A stretch of 64,000 nt of DNA from NCBI GenBank assembly GCA_021234155.1, contig JAJEKV010000032.1:2576783-2640782 (forward strand), read 5' to 3'. Both the position numbers and the translations under genes were made by a program. This DNA comes from Isoetes taiwanensis. Taxonomy: Eukaryota; Streptophyta; Lycopodiopsida; Isoetales; Isoetaceae. Below are positions 44,851 to 56,799 of the stretch, piece after piece (the stretch's first letter is position 1; each line of letters opens with the position of its first letter). Below the pieces are notes generated by a model that was given only the letters and a program-made list of their open reading frames with translations, did not search any database and was not told the origin of the DNA.

Positions 44851-45055
44851 AAACTCTGCAGCCTTTACCAGATAATTTTCCGCCTATATACAATATGTAC
44901 CAGATATATTCATAACAAGATACAAATATACCGGATTTTACATTAAAATACGTTTTTTTCTATTGAATTTTTTCCAGCATCCAAAAATTTCGACCAGCAA
45001 TTTCTAAAGTGGACCAGACAAACAAAGGGTTTATCTAGGTATTTTTTGAACCCTG
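44840..45055. mobile_element. 216-bp hAT-type MITE
   Basis: The ends form a perfect 14-bp inverted repeat, CAGGGTTCAAAAAA / TTTTTTGAACCCTG, starting with the CAGGG typical of hAT elements. The 8-bp target duplication GAGCTACC is exact (44832-44839 and 45056-45063). The interior is AT-rich and non-coding. The insertion lies between LINE-A ORF1 and endonuclease, so it postdates that LINE copy. Confidence 0.92.
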
Positions 45056-45798
45056 GAGCTACCCCACCGGCTGCCACTCCTACTACTGCCACCACTACCC
45101 TTACTGCACCTCTTGCTCCTGTTGCTCCAACTGCTCCTGCAACTGCTGCTCAGGCGCCGCACACTGCTCCCCCTGCGACCGAAATAGATCATCATGTGTC
45201 TACATCAAATGCCAACAAATAAGAACTGTGCCTCCGGATGGTATCTTGGAACTGTGGGGCTTCCCTTGACAGAAAGGGGAGAGTCTCAACTCTATTGCAC
45301 CAGATATGGATCTCATTTTCCTCATGAAAACATGGGAACATGCAGGGCACAGACTGCCGAACCTCTCATGCTATCTGCATTTTCCGGTGTTCAACGAGTG
45401 CACAGGCAAGCGAGGGCATGGGGAGGGTTGTCTGCTACTATCGTGCAACCTTGGGGCAGTCAGTCTCGCTGCACAAAACAGACATGTACAATCGCTACTC
45501 GTGGATGCGCGTGCAGCATGATAGTGGCAACATTCTTTTCATAGCAACATCATCTCGTATTTTTTTCAACCAAGATCGCCCTCCTTAACTTATCAAGGTC
45601 AGAATGCGGAAGTTGTGCGCACCTGGAGTTCAATACTGCCACAGTTTGGGACACTCTATTTGGTAACGAGGGAGGTAGGCTGGAAAGCTCAGTATGCAAT
45701 GCAGAACAATAGCTATAAAGTAGAGCTTTACGACATGGTGCACCAATCGCATTTATTTAGAGTTTTGGTGAAGCCGTTCTTCTATATAGGATGGAGAT

Positions 45799-46269
45799 GT
45801 GGGGATCATGGTATTATTTGCCATCTGGAATGACTTGGAGCGGGTTGAGAAGGCCTTTCTAGTCCGGGCACTTGGAGTCAAGTCCACGGTGCCGTATCAG
45901 ATACTTCTGCAGGAGACCAATTTCTTGCCTTTGCAGCGGATGGCACTGGACCATCACCTCATATACTTTCAGAAGGTGGTCAATATGGGCAACACTCGCC
46001 TTCCACACCTCGCCTATGCCATGGCAATGGGTCCACAATGCCTCAAAGCCTGCTGGAAGGAGAAGCATGCTAATTGGCTCTCTGGATGGAACGTGCAGGA
46101 GCACAGGTGCACACAGGTAGAAACTAAGGAGGATCACAATCACTTGAGGCAGTATCTTGATACATGCTTCCTCGATAACCTTTGGAATGATGGGGCTTTG
46201 GAACAGGTAAAACCTGCACACTACAAGAGCCAGATCAATCCCATGCTTGAGCGGGGTCCACAAGAGTAA
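45799..46269 (+). pseudogene. LINE-A copy G reverse-transcriptase C-terminal region
   Basis: A 156-residue open frame: WNDLERVEKAFLVRALGVKS, VPYQILLQETNFLPLQRMAL, then ACWKEKHANWLSGWNVQEHR and QINPMLERGPQE. It corresponds to copy A 2850-3275. The Cys/His end follows in other frames. The polymerase core is missing. Confidence 0.85.
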
Positions 46270-46800
46270 CTGCGGACACATTTACCTCTGAAGAAGCGCA
46301 AACTCATTGCATCCATTCACAGGTGCTCACGGCCTTTGCATTGAGACAAGTAGATGAATTTGAGAAGCACGAGAGGACAAGCTATATCAGCGTTGCCAGC
46401 TGGAAGTTATTGAGAATGAGTGTCATACTCTTCTTTAGCACTGCCAAGCATTTGGGCCTATTAGCGCACTATGATGAGTGGATTCTGCTTGACCAACTGC
46501 TCCATGAGATGCTACACACAGCTTCAGTGAGAATACTAGGATCATATCTCCAAGAGGTGATGGATATACGCACCCTCTTGTGTCCTCCAACACTTCATTG
46601 ATATGTATCATTGTACAGTTTGTTAACAGCTTATTACTGCTAAAGTTTTTCTCTCGCAAACCCTTCTGGGCGGGCGTTTTTTTAATCTTGAACAATAATA
46701 TGCCTGCTATGTTGTTTCTTTGTTTGTATCCCATAGGCCTATTAGTCTTCATGGACGATAAAAACAAAATAAATTCAACTCAATAAACAAAATCAATTCA

Positions 46801-47250
46801 ATTCAATTTTTATAAAATATGTCACGTTTGATGACATTCCTACTTGTCAACAATGCCTCTGCCTAATGATGTCGACATTGGTTCCACACAAGAATGTAAT
46901 GATGCAGGAATATTACAATGACATTCATGTACATACAAAAAATGGCCTCAAATATAAAAAAATGACCACCTGGTCGACATTCCTTAGGATCAGAACGTAC
47001 GGGGTAGCGTGGCCAGAGTTTTCACATGCTGATGTGCTGGGCAGAAATGTTGTTTCTTGCCATATTCAAAAGCCACATTCAAAATACGCTGGAAATCAAC
47101 GACCCATAAACACTTCCGAATTACCCATAACAAAAGTGGAGCAAAAAGAATTACTACCTAACGAAAGTGAAGAGCACAAAGAATTTTTGAATTGTTACGA
47201 AGATAGAAGATGATTAAAAGTTTTCTATCCAGTAATGGCAATTAGGCAAC
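46801..47250. other. Intergenic between LINE-A copy G and eIF4E
   Basis: AT-rich, no gene seen. A short frame at 46866-47213 lacks motifs. Confidence 0.5.
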
Positions 47251-47396
47251 CCCCTAAAGTCCCAGGAATCTCAAATGGAATGAGACCCAATTTAGCAATT
47301 TACAGCACGCTTCTAAGATCTGCCCCCTAAAGTCCCAGGAATCTCAAATGTAATGAGACCCAATTTAGCAATTTACAGCACGCTTCTAAGATATGC
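47251..47396 (+). repeat. 73-bp tandem duplication
   Basis: Two copies start CCCCTAAAGTCCCAGGAATC at 47251 and 47324, nearly identical across 73 bp. They lie about 0.45 kb beyond the eIF4E stop codon. Confidence 0.9.
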
Positions 47397-47857
47397 ATTA
47401 CTAAGTAAAATTCTTAAGATAGCATCAGACGATTGAAAGAATGTTAAGCAAGCAAATGGAGAACTCTAGCTTCTGAAATACAACGTCAAATTGATACTTC
47501 ACACCACCACTATATCATCTTAGCAATTTAAAAAACAGCTTGGCTAACATTGTTTAAAAGACAATATCATACAAAGACCTCATGAAGACAATACTTTCTC
47601 CTAAAAAGAAACTTCTGGATTTTACTTTTTTGCTTCAACTGATCTTCTGGAGGTCAATGGTAGTCAATACTTAAGAATCTATTTCTGTAGAATTAAAACA
47701 ATCTCTAAATATTACATGTGGGAACACATTCCCAGAACCAACTTATGAAGTATGAACTTACTGATAGAACAGATACAATCCTCTAACTTGACAAAATTTA
47801 ATTCGCCATCTTAAGCAACAATTCAATATAGAGCAAATGCAGATGGCCATTGAATCA

Positions 47858-49072
47858 TTACACATTGTATCGAGCCTTTGCCCTCGTGCCCTTTGAATCT
47901 TCCTGCAATTGTGTGCCATAGAGTCATATACGATACTATCATAATTATTCATAAGCATTGCAGAATCAGACTCACATGAACTAGGTATCCAATCTTTTCG
48001 CTGAAATCTAGAATCTGCTTCCATTGCTTCCCAACACTCATCTGCATGATTAAGATTATATGTTTATCTATAAATCTAAATGCTGCATATATCTGAGACA
48101 CAATTAACCTTCAACATGAATGGTAAGACCAATAACAAATAGAAGTTGATTTCATTCCTAAAATTATACCTTGTGAATAAAAACAATGACCTTTGAGGAT
48201 TAAAGTGCATATACCTGAGCAGCTTCATTAGTGGCAGTCTTTGTCCACAAAGAAAGTTTATCACCTCGTGGCCGCACGCTTGCAACAACACCACATATCT
48301 CGTCCCCTTCATCAAATTGTTCTCCAATTAGGGCCAGCAGCTTCAAAACCAGGAACAGAAATAGCCATCTTTAAGCTCCTCTAAAAGGACATATAAAAAA
48401 TGCACTGAATATTTTTATAAAGATTATTAGAATAGTACCATACCGTATGAAGCCAATACACATCAAAGACAGGCTTCCGTGTTGACAATGAAATAGTCCA
48501 TTTCCCACCGTTGGCACATTTGGGATCTTCCCATTCTGGCTTTATTCCCTCCTTAAAACAATGGAAGTCGGATCCAGGTACTAATTGAGTTGGAGGGTGG
48601 ACGTTGTTGAACAAGCTAAAAATACACTCAGCTTGTTCAACGGAGTATATATTCCACATAAAACCCTAAACTACTAAATAACTTAGAAGAACTAAATCAA
48701 CAGAAAAATAGCTACAAATCCCACTTCAGAAAAGAATGCCACGAGCTAGAATCAAGCTGCAAAACCTAGTTTCCTATGCGTAAACAAGTTCAAAAGAATA
48801 ACCAGTATGGGAAAATCTTACCACCAGAAATCTTCCACGGTAGAAAAAGTGTAAACCGGTTTCAAGGAGCTGCCCCATTCAACCGCCTTAGATTTGCCGG
48901 AAGGACTGTCGAACCAAAATGTCCAGGAATGCTCAAGAGGGTGCTTTTTTTGTGGATCTTCTGCAGATGGAAGCAGAGCCCGGGGCGAAAGGATCTCACC
49001 TTCCTCTACATCCTGAGACGGATCGAGAGGGGGTCTGTCGCTAGCTGGATTTGCAACATCTACGCCGGCCAT
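47858..49072 (-). CDS. EIF4E: Eukaryotic translation initiation factor 4E (cap-binding protein), five exons
   Basis: Exons on the minus strand: 49072-48822, 48615-48444, 48340-48215, 48041-47976 and 47902-47858, all GT-AG, giving 219 residues with no break. eIF4E binds the mRNA 5' cap and recruits eIF4G. The cap-stacking tryptophans are W66 (VEWGSS) and W112 (KPEWEDP, with E113), and W173 (LSLWTK) is the methyl-guanine contact. [19 protein letters not shown] and [10 protein letters not shown] mark the conserved core and eIF4G-binding face. C117 and C157 match the pair that can form a disulfide in plant eIF4[10 protein letters not shown] and STVEDFW favour eIF4E over eIF(iso)4E. The acidic N-terminus (EEGEI) is typical of plants, and the 126-bp and 66-bp exons 3 and 4 match my recollection of plant eIF4E genes. 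The start is the first ATG in a good context (CTATGGCC). Confidence 0.96.
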
Positions 49073-49369
49073 AGCTGAGTGAAGAGACGAAGAGACGAGC
49101 TTTTATTGAAGGGAAAAAAATATAGGGCAAAATAAACTTCTATTACTAGAATTGGGATAATTACACTTCTTAAGCTTTTCGTCGTGTGTCGCTTTTCGGA
49201 AATATTGGATCTAGGCTAAGAGAATGGATCAAACCATTCTTGCTTTGTTGCTGCATTTTCGTATGTTATACACTAGCCCTTCCAATAAATGGTTGAATGT
49301 CGCTCTATTCTATTCGACAGATTTTGGGATTTATTAAAGTTGTTCATGCATATAGTTTCGAGAACATAT

Positions 49370-49440
49370 AGGGTTAAAAAACTTAGGGCTTAGGGTATAG
49401 GGTTGTTTTGCGAATTTTAGGGTTCTTTTTAAACCCTGTG
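49370..49440 (-). promoter_or_regulatory. Telo-box-like AACCCTA cluster upstream of eIF4E
   Basis: The reverse strand has AACCCTAAAA and several variants (CCCTAAG, AACCCTAT) 300-370 bp before the eIF4E start. Plant translation-machinery genes often carry AAACCCTAA telo-boxes in their promoters, although usually closer to the start. No TATA box was identified. Confidence 0.4.
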
Positions 49441-49499
49441 TTTCTAGTTGATTTGGTTTTGGTTCTGTTCTTCTGTGTTTCTTGATGCACTTTTTGGTT

Positions 49500-50130
49500 G
49501 GAAGTTGATGGTGGTCTCTTGGAGTTCAAGCGACATTTCACCTTCATGTTTCCCTTTGTTTTAGGGATTTATGATATTTTATGTGGTTTCTATTTTGGAA
49601 ATCATGTTCCATATTCAATGGATGTGGTTGGAAGTACTTTGGATATTCCTTGGATGAATTGTTTTAATTGTAAAAGTTACCAAATTTTCCCTCACTTTGA
49701 GGGCAATTTCCACGATGCCCTTCGAAGACCCACTATTTTCAAAATGCCCTTTGGGCAGGCCATGGGCAGCTGGGCAGAGGTTTAGACTGTTAATTTAGGG
49801 ATTAGTTAACAACATGCCTAATCTCAAGACGATTAGCGCATGAACAAATGCACTACAACATGCCCGGTTGGAGAAATTTGTCGTTCACGTCAATTATAAT
49901 AGACTGAACAAAGCACGTACAATAGATAAAAAAAAAAACAAAAAGCACTTTCAAAGCATCTGTTAGTTGCTCAGAATTGGCTATGTTCTTTCCATTCAAT
50001 TGCTACATTGAAACAATAATAGTAGTGTGGAAGGAGAAGAAAATGCATATGGGTTTATTTGTCAGTTAGCACAATCAGATTGGATGCTCCCATCGTATAA
50101 ATATGGGAAATTCCCTTTCCCAGCAACTCT
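49500..50130. other. Intergenic, no supported gene
   Basis: The 95-residue frame at 49498-49785 has no motif and lies in plain AT-rich DNA. Confidence 0.5.
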
Positions 50131-50139
50131 ATCACCAGG

Positions 50140-51050
50140 AAAGGCCCCTCCATCTGACTCGGACCATTTGTGATGGCCAAGTGTTTGAGCGAAGGACACG
50201 GAGGTGTCATTTCGCCCCATTCCTCCTCTAGGATATCTTATACTGCGAAATCATACATACATGTTACCTAGCAACAATATATAATAATATAATATGCCGC
50301 CACAAAGGATGGCACATCCATCATCAATATGAACATCAACATGATATTGACATAACATATAAAATGCATCCTAAATTAGGGTTCTACTCTGGGCTCAGAC
50401 TCAAAGGGAGTCGACTGACGATCAGGGTCTTCTGGTGGTTGACATAGACATTGGCTAGGGTAGTCCACTCCATCCGCCCCTCCTGTGCACACTTTGCCGA
50501 TATGTTGAAGCATGCTAGGGCGTGATTGTAGCCTTTCGGAAATGTAATCTCATGGAGTCACCCTATGAGACTACTCCACGTTGCACCTCCCCAGTCCGAT
50601 GAGGCATGAATGGGAAAAATCCCTTTTCGAAGCACAATGGTTCCATGAATGGCTAGAGCATCGTGGTGACACACATCCGTACCCGACTTAACCCCCCAAA
50701 ATTCATAAGCCGAGCTCGCACGTACCTATCGAGCCCAGAACGTTCTTTCGGGATGGTACTTATGACCCAAGGTGGTGTCAGACCCATACCCCGCCTACAC
50801 TCAGTGACTGATTATAAGCCTAGCACACTATAAAGACCTTCAATCAGTAAGGACCCTACCTCCATATCACCATTGTCTCCGTTGTCTGATGCTCAATCAC
50901 ATGACATCCACAGCCAGGTGGGCTCTTATACACAGGCTGCATTTATTGGGATTCTAGCTAAAAACATCTATAATCCTACTAGCTTTTAGATCTCTACCCT
51001 TCCTTATCCCACAAGCACAAGAGGTGCAGCAAAAGAACTACCATAAATCA
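50140..51050 (-). repeat. Diverged LTR remnant of the same family as 54577-56205
   Basis: Collinear similarity to the better-kept LTR: GAAGGACACG.AGG.GTCATT (about 50190 and 54700), ACATTGGCTAGGG followed by GTCCACTCCATCCGCCCC (50448 and 54988), CCGATGAG (50598 and 55138), and GTGTC.GACCCATACCC (50776 and 55313). No pol sequence adjoins, so it is a solo or truncated LTR. Orientation is the same as the Ty3 element. Confidence 0.75.
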
Positions 51051-53100
51051 TAAATCCATCCACAACTTTCATTTGAACATCTCCATCTAAACAAGCAAGA
51101 GTTAATCTTTAACTAGAATCTCAAGCTAGCTAAGTATTCATGGTGATGTGTCGCATATTCATATATATTACGTATAAAATATGTGGACCTCACAGTGATG
51201 AAGGACATACAGTCTGTACTGAGGGGTATTGAACTGCACAACAATATGACGAGGTCAATCCGGTCTCGGGCCCCAACTCTTCGGGTTGTGGCGATATTAG
51301 TATGCTGAATTTGCATGGTTTCTATGAAAAAGTGTAATGCATGTTCAGCGTCCGAGCAAGACTGTTTCAGATATCTCCACTATATGCAAATTCAAGCCTC
51401 TGTCCTGCTCGGGATCATGTATGGGTGATGGGAACTACCCCGCCTGGGTCAGTTTGTGTAATGGCATCTATGCATTGTGGTCTGGTGGGAGGTGGTGGCT
51501 CTATAGGACAGTTTGCTAGAACCTTGTAAGAAAGCATAATTAGTATTTGAAGGAATTGCTCGCCTTCTAACATGACAGTAGGGCCGAACATCGCTTGTTC
51601 CAAGGCAGGTGATAAAATATCGTGTTCCGATGGAGAGAGCCGTGGGGTCAATTTGTCTCGAAGGAATTGGTTTAGTGGATCCCCGGTAGGGGATCCAAAA
51701 GCCTTGGATCTAGCCCATCTGATCATGCATGAGACTATACAATCAAACCTGCTCCACACCAATCTGATTTTCCTTTCTTGTGTCTAAATTGATCCTGACT
51801 CAAATCGGTCTGTGGCAAGGTGGTCTGACTGTAGCTTGATGCTCCCTTACGGAGGCGCAAGATGTTGAGAACCATGCAAATATATAAGTACCTTTCTTGT
51901 CCTTTTTTGTCGAGATGTGGCGTGGATGGAACAATAGGGCAAGCAATCTGCAAAACTATAAAGGAGAAGTTGAGAGCTTGGAAATCGAGGAAAGCTAAGG
52001 GTTTGAAATCTGCCGGATTCTGTTGGATCCTAAAGGGGAAGCCGAGTGGAAACAATCTGCCAGATGCTACCTAGACAAGATCTGGGGAACAATCAGCCGG
52101 GTCTTGAAGGAAAAAGAATGGGGGCTGAGAAACGAACAAGACTAACTCTAGTTTTATAAAAATGAACTGTGCAGTACCTACACTTAAGCACTGGTTAAAT
52201 TTTTATAGGTGAAAGGTACAAGTGAAATATAAATAACTCCAAGTTCCTTTGATCTTTGGAAATAAAACTCACTTGGTCCAAGCCTGGCACGAACCTAAAC
52301 ACTTTAACTACTAGACCTCATGGCTTAGAGAGTGTTCTAATCAAACTTTACCAAATGTCAGAATTGTGTTTTAGTATACCACTAAGCCCCAATATTTAAA
52401 ATGGCATCATGCATTAGCAAGCCTCTTGATATCTAGCGCTTGCAATCAAGCATCTTGCTTTATCCATTACAGCTAGAGCTGGAGCCAGAGTACTTGGACT
52501 TGGTTGTTCTGAGTATCATTGATAGAACTCCACAATTTTTTCAGGAGCATTAGTTAGATTCTCTGCATGTTCCCAGATTCGATTACTTTGGAGAAATCCT
52601 TCCAAATCGACAAAATAATACAACCATCAATGCTGAAACTTAGAGTCCAAATTCTCTAGAAGTTCAAACTTTTCATGCCAGTGTTATATGGCCGACTTGC
52701 AACATAATTAGTTACTAGCCCTATAATGTGGGGAAGATATTGTCTATGTGAAAAATATTAGAGAGCATGGATAGAAAAACTTGCACAAATAGTCTGGCTC
52801 TACAGTCTTTTTGGAATAATTGCATAAGACAGAGAAACCCACAAATCCACAAATAGAACATTACATTTTCGAAGCCAATGTTCAGTACTGAACTTCCAGA
52901 ATTCTTATCTCAATGTCAAATGTCTCAAAAAGGTTTTTGAAACTTTTCTCATTATATAGATCAAGATATTTATGTTGGTTTTGAAGCTATTTCGTGCATA
53001 GAATCGACTAAATCATATGCTATGCAACCATAATCTTTATAATATAATATAATGTTTTATCATGTTTGCATGTGTCTTGCATCAACTATCCAAGGCCTAG
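51051..53100. other. Intergenic, weak minus-strand frames at 51415-52055, no identified gene
   Basis: Two adjoining minus-strand frames (FLRDKLTPRLSPSEHDILSP near 51670-51610; a second at 52055-51735) are more protein-like than their surroundings, but I recognise no domain. The rest is AT-rich with no feature. Confidence 0.3.
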
Positions 53101-53122
53101 ATTTACTCAATCTTTTGTCATG

Positions 53123-53224
53123 CAGTAATTATGCAGCTTCCCCATTGTTGGGGAAGCTGCATAATTACTGTGCAGTATTTACGCAACTTCCCAAATAATG
53201 GAGAATGGGAAGCTGCGTAAATAC
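53123..53224. other. Two adjacent hairpins with related stems
   Basis: Hairpin 1: arms 53123-53143 and 53150-53170, 21 bp perfect, loop ATTGTT. Hairpin 2: arms 53175-53193 and 53206-53224, 19 bp with one mismatch, 12-base loop. Both stems share the core GCAGCTTCCC (one base differs in one arm). Confidence 0.9.
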
Positions 53225-53267
53225 TTCGTGATATCTGATGACCTAGATTTGCTCAATCCGATAGTCA

Positions 53268-53790
53268 AAAGAATAGAATAGAATAGAAAAAGGAAAAAGG
53301 GAAAAGGGGAAGGAGGAAAAGGGGGGTGGAGGGGGAAATAAAAAGGGGGCGGAGGAAATGGGGGTGATAGAAAAGGAAAAAGCGGAAAGGGCAAAAAGAA
53401 CAAAGCGAAGGAGAAAAGAGAAGGGAAAAAGATCGATGGTCGAGATTCACTCAATCTGACGGACAAAAAGAAAAATGGGACAGGGAAAAGGGAAGGAGGG
53501 AAAAAAGCGAAGGGGAAAATGGAAAAGGAAAAAGTTAAAAAAAAAAAGGAGGGGAGGAGGAGAAAGGGGGGAAAAAAAATGGGAGAAAAGCGAAAAAGGG
53601 AGAGGGGGAGGGAAAAGGGGAGGGGAGGGAAAAAGAAAAGGGAGTGGAGGAGAAGGGAAGGGAAAGTGTGGGAAAAATGGTGGAAAGAAAGGAAATGACA
53701 AAAGAGAAGGAAAGGGAGAAAAAAGAGAAGAGGAAAACAAAGAATAAAAAAAGGAAAAAGCGGGGAAATAAAATGGGAAAATCGAAAGGG
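53268..53790 (+). repeat. Purine-rich (GGAAAA / GGGAAAAG) low-complexity tract
   Basis: More than 500 bp almost entirely A and G on this strand. The Phe/Pro/Ser-rich minus-strand frames are compositional and are not called. Confidence 0.9.
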
Positions 53791-53805
53791 AAAAGTGGGG
53801 AAGGG

Positions 53806-53909
<104 letters not shown>

Positions 53910-54576
53910 TATTATTTTTAAAGTCCATAGAGACCGATTGGAAAGGAAAAGAGAAAAAGGGAAAGAAGTCGAATGCTTTAACAATAGAGCAAACGAAGAA
54001 GGGCAGGGAAAGGGAAAAGGGAAGAAGAAATGATGGGAAAAATGGAAAGGGCAGAAGGGCAAAGTGAAAAAAGGAAAGGGGAATTGAAGAATAAGAAATG
54101 AGAAAGCAAGGAATGTGAAAATGGAAAAGGAAAAATGGGAAATAGGAAAATAGAAAACGAAAAGTGGGGAATGATAGACAGACAGAGAGATCGATTGAAA
54201 AAGAAAAGAGAAAAAATGAAGGGGAATGGAGATGTTATAGGAGATGTTATGTTTGGTGTGTTGTGGGAGATGTTTTTTCTGTGTGAAAAAAAAATAAAAA
54301 TTCAAAAATATTGGCAAATTCATGAATAATATATAAACCATTAAATATAGCACAAATCCCATAATACACCAGAACAAAAAATTTCAAATTTTATTTTTTT
54401 AATACAAGATGCGGTCAATAAAATGGACATCATCACCAAAAGTAAGAAATGAAAGAATTCTAAAAAATAAACTGCCCAACCTACCTGTCTTAGTTTCAAT
54501 ATCTTCATAAAAGCTTACTGCACTACAATGATGTAGGGCAAAGGACATGGCCAGAATGATCAAATGGCAGAGCATA

Positions 54577-56205
54577 TGTGACGCTCCCTGAACATATACG
54601 ACCCTCGGACGCATACATACGGGGACTTTCCCCTCCCATGGCGACCAACTCGCCATGAGCAGGGCCCTCCGTCTATTTCGGGCCATCTATAATACGATGC
54701 CCGGAAGAAGGACACGAAGGGGTCATTCGGCCCACGCCTTCAATGGGGCTCCTACGTCGCGGAAGCGTGAATACAAGGGTTAGCACACAGCATAAATCAC
54801 ATATAAATAACCACCACGAAGGGTGGCATATCCATCCAAATACCAACGGCAAAGAATATGCATCTAAACCTAAGAAAACACCCCAAACCCATGGTTCTAC
54901 CCGGTTCGGACTCGGTGAGGATCGACCGGCGGCTAGGCCTCAAGAGATCGCGAGACGGAATCTTGACATGGCGTTGGGCGGCATAGAACATTGGCTAGGG
55001 TTGTCCACTCCATCCGCCCCTGTGTGCACACTTTGCAGATGGGTCAATTCACGCTATGGCGTCGCTATAGCCTTCCAGGAGACGCGAGGCTCGAGGCATC
55101 ACCCTCTGAGCCTACTCGGGGTTCATGAAGCCCGGTCCGATGAGGGGGTGGGGGAAGCGTCCCCTTCGAATCCACGGTGGCTCCATGGGCGAGCTAGAGA
55201 ATACGCGTGCGCATCGGCGGCGACCCCGCATCCGTGCACCCGACTTACTGCGCCCTAAATCTACTCAAAGTGCAAAGGTGCCCCATACGGGTCACACCTT
55301 CCCACCAGGGAGTGTCGGACCCATACCCGGCCCCTACGTGGCCGGCTATCGAGGTCTAGCTTCGCTATAGGAGTCAGGAGCCTTTTATGTTAGGTGCAAG
55401 ACCCCACCTCCACTTCACCACTTGTGTTCCTTATGCGGTGCTAAGCGGTACCATAGCATCTATGACCCGGTGGGTTCTTGTGCCGCAGCCGCAATATTGG
55501 GATAATGAGGGGCTTTATCTAGGAGCATACTACAATATATGGGCTCGAGAGGTCTCTACCCTCCGTAATCCCCATCTCGGGGAGTGCTAACTAAGCAAAG
55601 AACTATCAATTCATCCTTTGAGAGCAAAACCCGAATCAAAATATAAAGAGAACTTACCTTTTCAACCAAGGGTTAGTTCCTACGAATAAAAACAGAGAGA
55701 AACATACAAGACAACACACAAGTGCCAAAGGGGGGCTACCCTAGAATATCGACCTATACTAGCCACCCACGTATTCTGCTTTCGACCCGTTATCGTTTGG
55801 TGCCTCCATCCTTACGAAACTTCGATGCTTTCGCTCGATCACCACAGGTGCAAGTACTTGGGCAAGGTGGGCTTCGGCTCAATCCCAAGGTAGGCATTTC
55901 GGCTCAGGTCGATTATGGTGGATACGGGGGTGGTGATCCACCTTATGGGTCCAAAATAGCATTCACCATCTTTGGCCAACCGAGGTTTGGCCGGTGGATT
56001 TCCAAAGGATAATTAGTTTAATTATCCTTTATAAATAATGATCCCTTAAATGTAGGTTATTATCTTTAACAATTAAATTAGCATAGCTAATTTAATCCTT
56101 TTTAAGTCAACCCCCTAGGTTACCATGCCCCATGGTAGCGTATCTATACTGGTGGCGTGTCAACATATTTATCATTATACCGTATAAATACTTGGAAACG
56201 TCACA
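54577..56205 (-). repeat. 3' LTR of a Ty3 chromovirus, 1,629 bp
   Basis: On the minus strand it starts TGTGACGTTTCCAAG at 56205 and ends GGGAGCGTCACA at 54577, so the ends are TG...CA with the short inverted pair TGTGACG / CGTCACA. The polypurine tract directly precedes it. It should supply the promoter and the polyadenylation signal of the element. The 5-bp target duplication cannot be tested because the other LTR is not found. Confidence 0.85.
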
Positions 56206-56219
56206 TTCTCCCCTCCTTA
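56206..56219 (-). other. Polypurine tract of the Ty3 element
   Basis: TAAGGAGGGGAGAA on the minus strand lies directly before the LTR start. It primes plus-strand DNA synthesis in LTR retrotransposons. Confidence 0.85.
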
Positions 56220-56799
56220 GAATTAATCTTTGTCCTCGGCATTGGGGTTAATTGAAGATATACTAATAAAGAAAACACATTATAAAGGAAGATAATTCCT
56301 TGTTTCCCAAGGTAATATATTAAAACTTTTGAAGTTCAAAACAGTTCAAGCACTAAAGTGCATTTCAGATGATTATCATAATCAAAAAGTTCAAGGACCG
56401 AAGGCCAATATCAAAAGCAGTGTAACACTAAAGAACTATGTGTAAACACCATGAAAACGGAGAAAGTCGGGTCATCAGCAACCCCCTATACATGGGCAGG
56501 TCACGTACTGCTCACTGGCCTGCACATGTCACTATATCAGTTTTCATAGATAAAAAATAATTAGATTGTGGTTGAAGGGTCCACCCCCTATAAGAAAATA
56601 AAAGAAAATTTATCTACAAGGGACCTATCATGCCTATAGTTCGCAGTTCATTGTGGCCTAAGGACTGGTCAGGTTCCTATTATAGCCAATATGAACGCGG
56701 CTATGAACTACATGCTTTACAAGCAGTTCGCGGTCATGTCCACATTGATGATACACCGTCCTAAGGAACACGAGAGGTGATCCCATCATCGGTGCTTGT

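Larger units (their letters stand above)
44440..46800 (+). mobile_element. LINE-A copy G: ORF1, endonuclease start, C-terminal part and 3' end, with internal deletion
   Basis: It holds the only readable ORF1 of the family (44466-44850), a Pro/Ala/Thr-rich linker near 45060-45180, and an endonuclease start near 45235. A deletion then jumps from about 45560 to the thumb region (GWKAQYAMQNN..KVELY, 45680). The C-terminal frame 45799-46269 follows, then a Cys/His relic and the family 3' end (stem near 46657-46680, CCCATAGGCCTATTAGTC, A/T-rich tail). A 216-bp hAT MITE sits just after ORF1. Confidence 0.9.

Noticed and set aside
49498-49785. 95-codon frame as a gene divergent from eIF4E
   Set aside because: No motif, no conserved feature, and AT-rich surroundings. 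Its first residues begin inside a stretch that looks like promoter or intergenic DNA.
54743-56012. Open frames of 80-170 codons between 54.7 and 56.0 kb
   Set aside because: They lie wholly within the LTR and are not recognisable as protein families.
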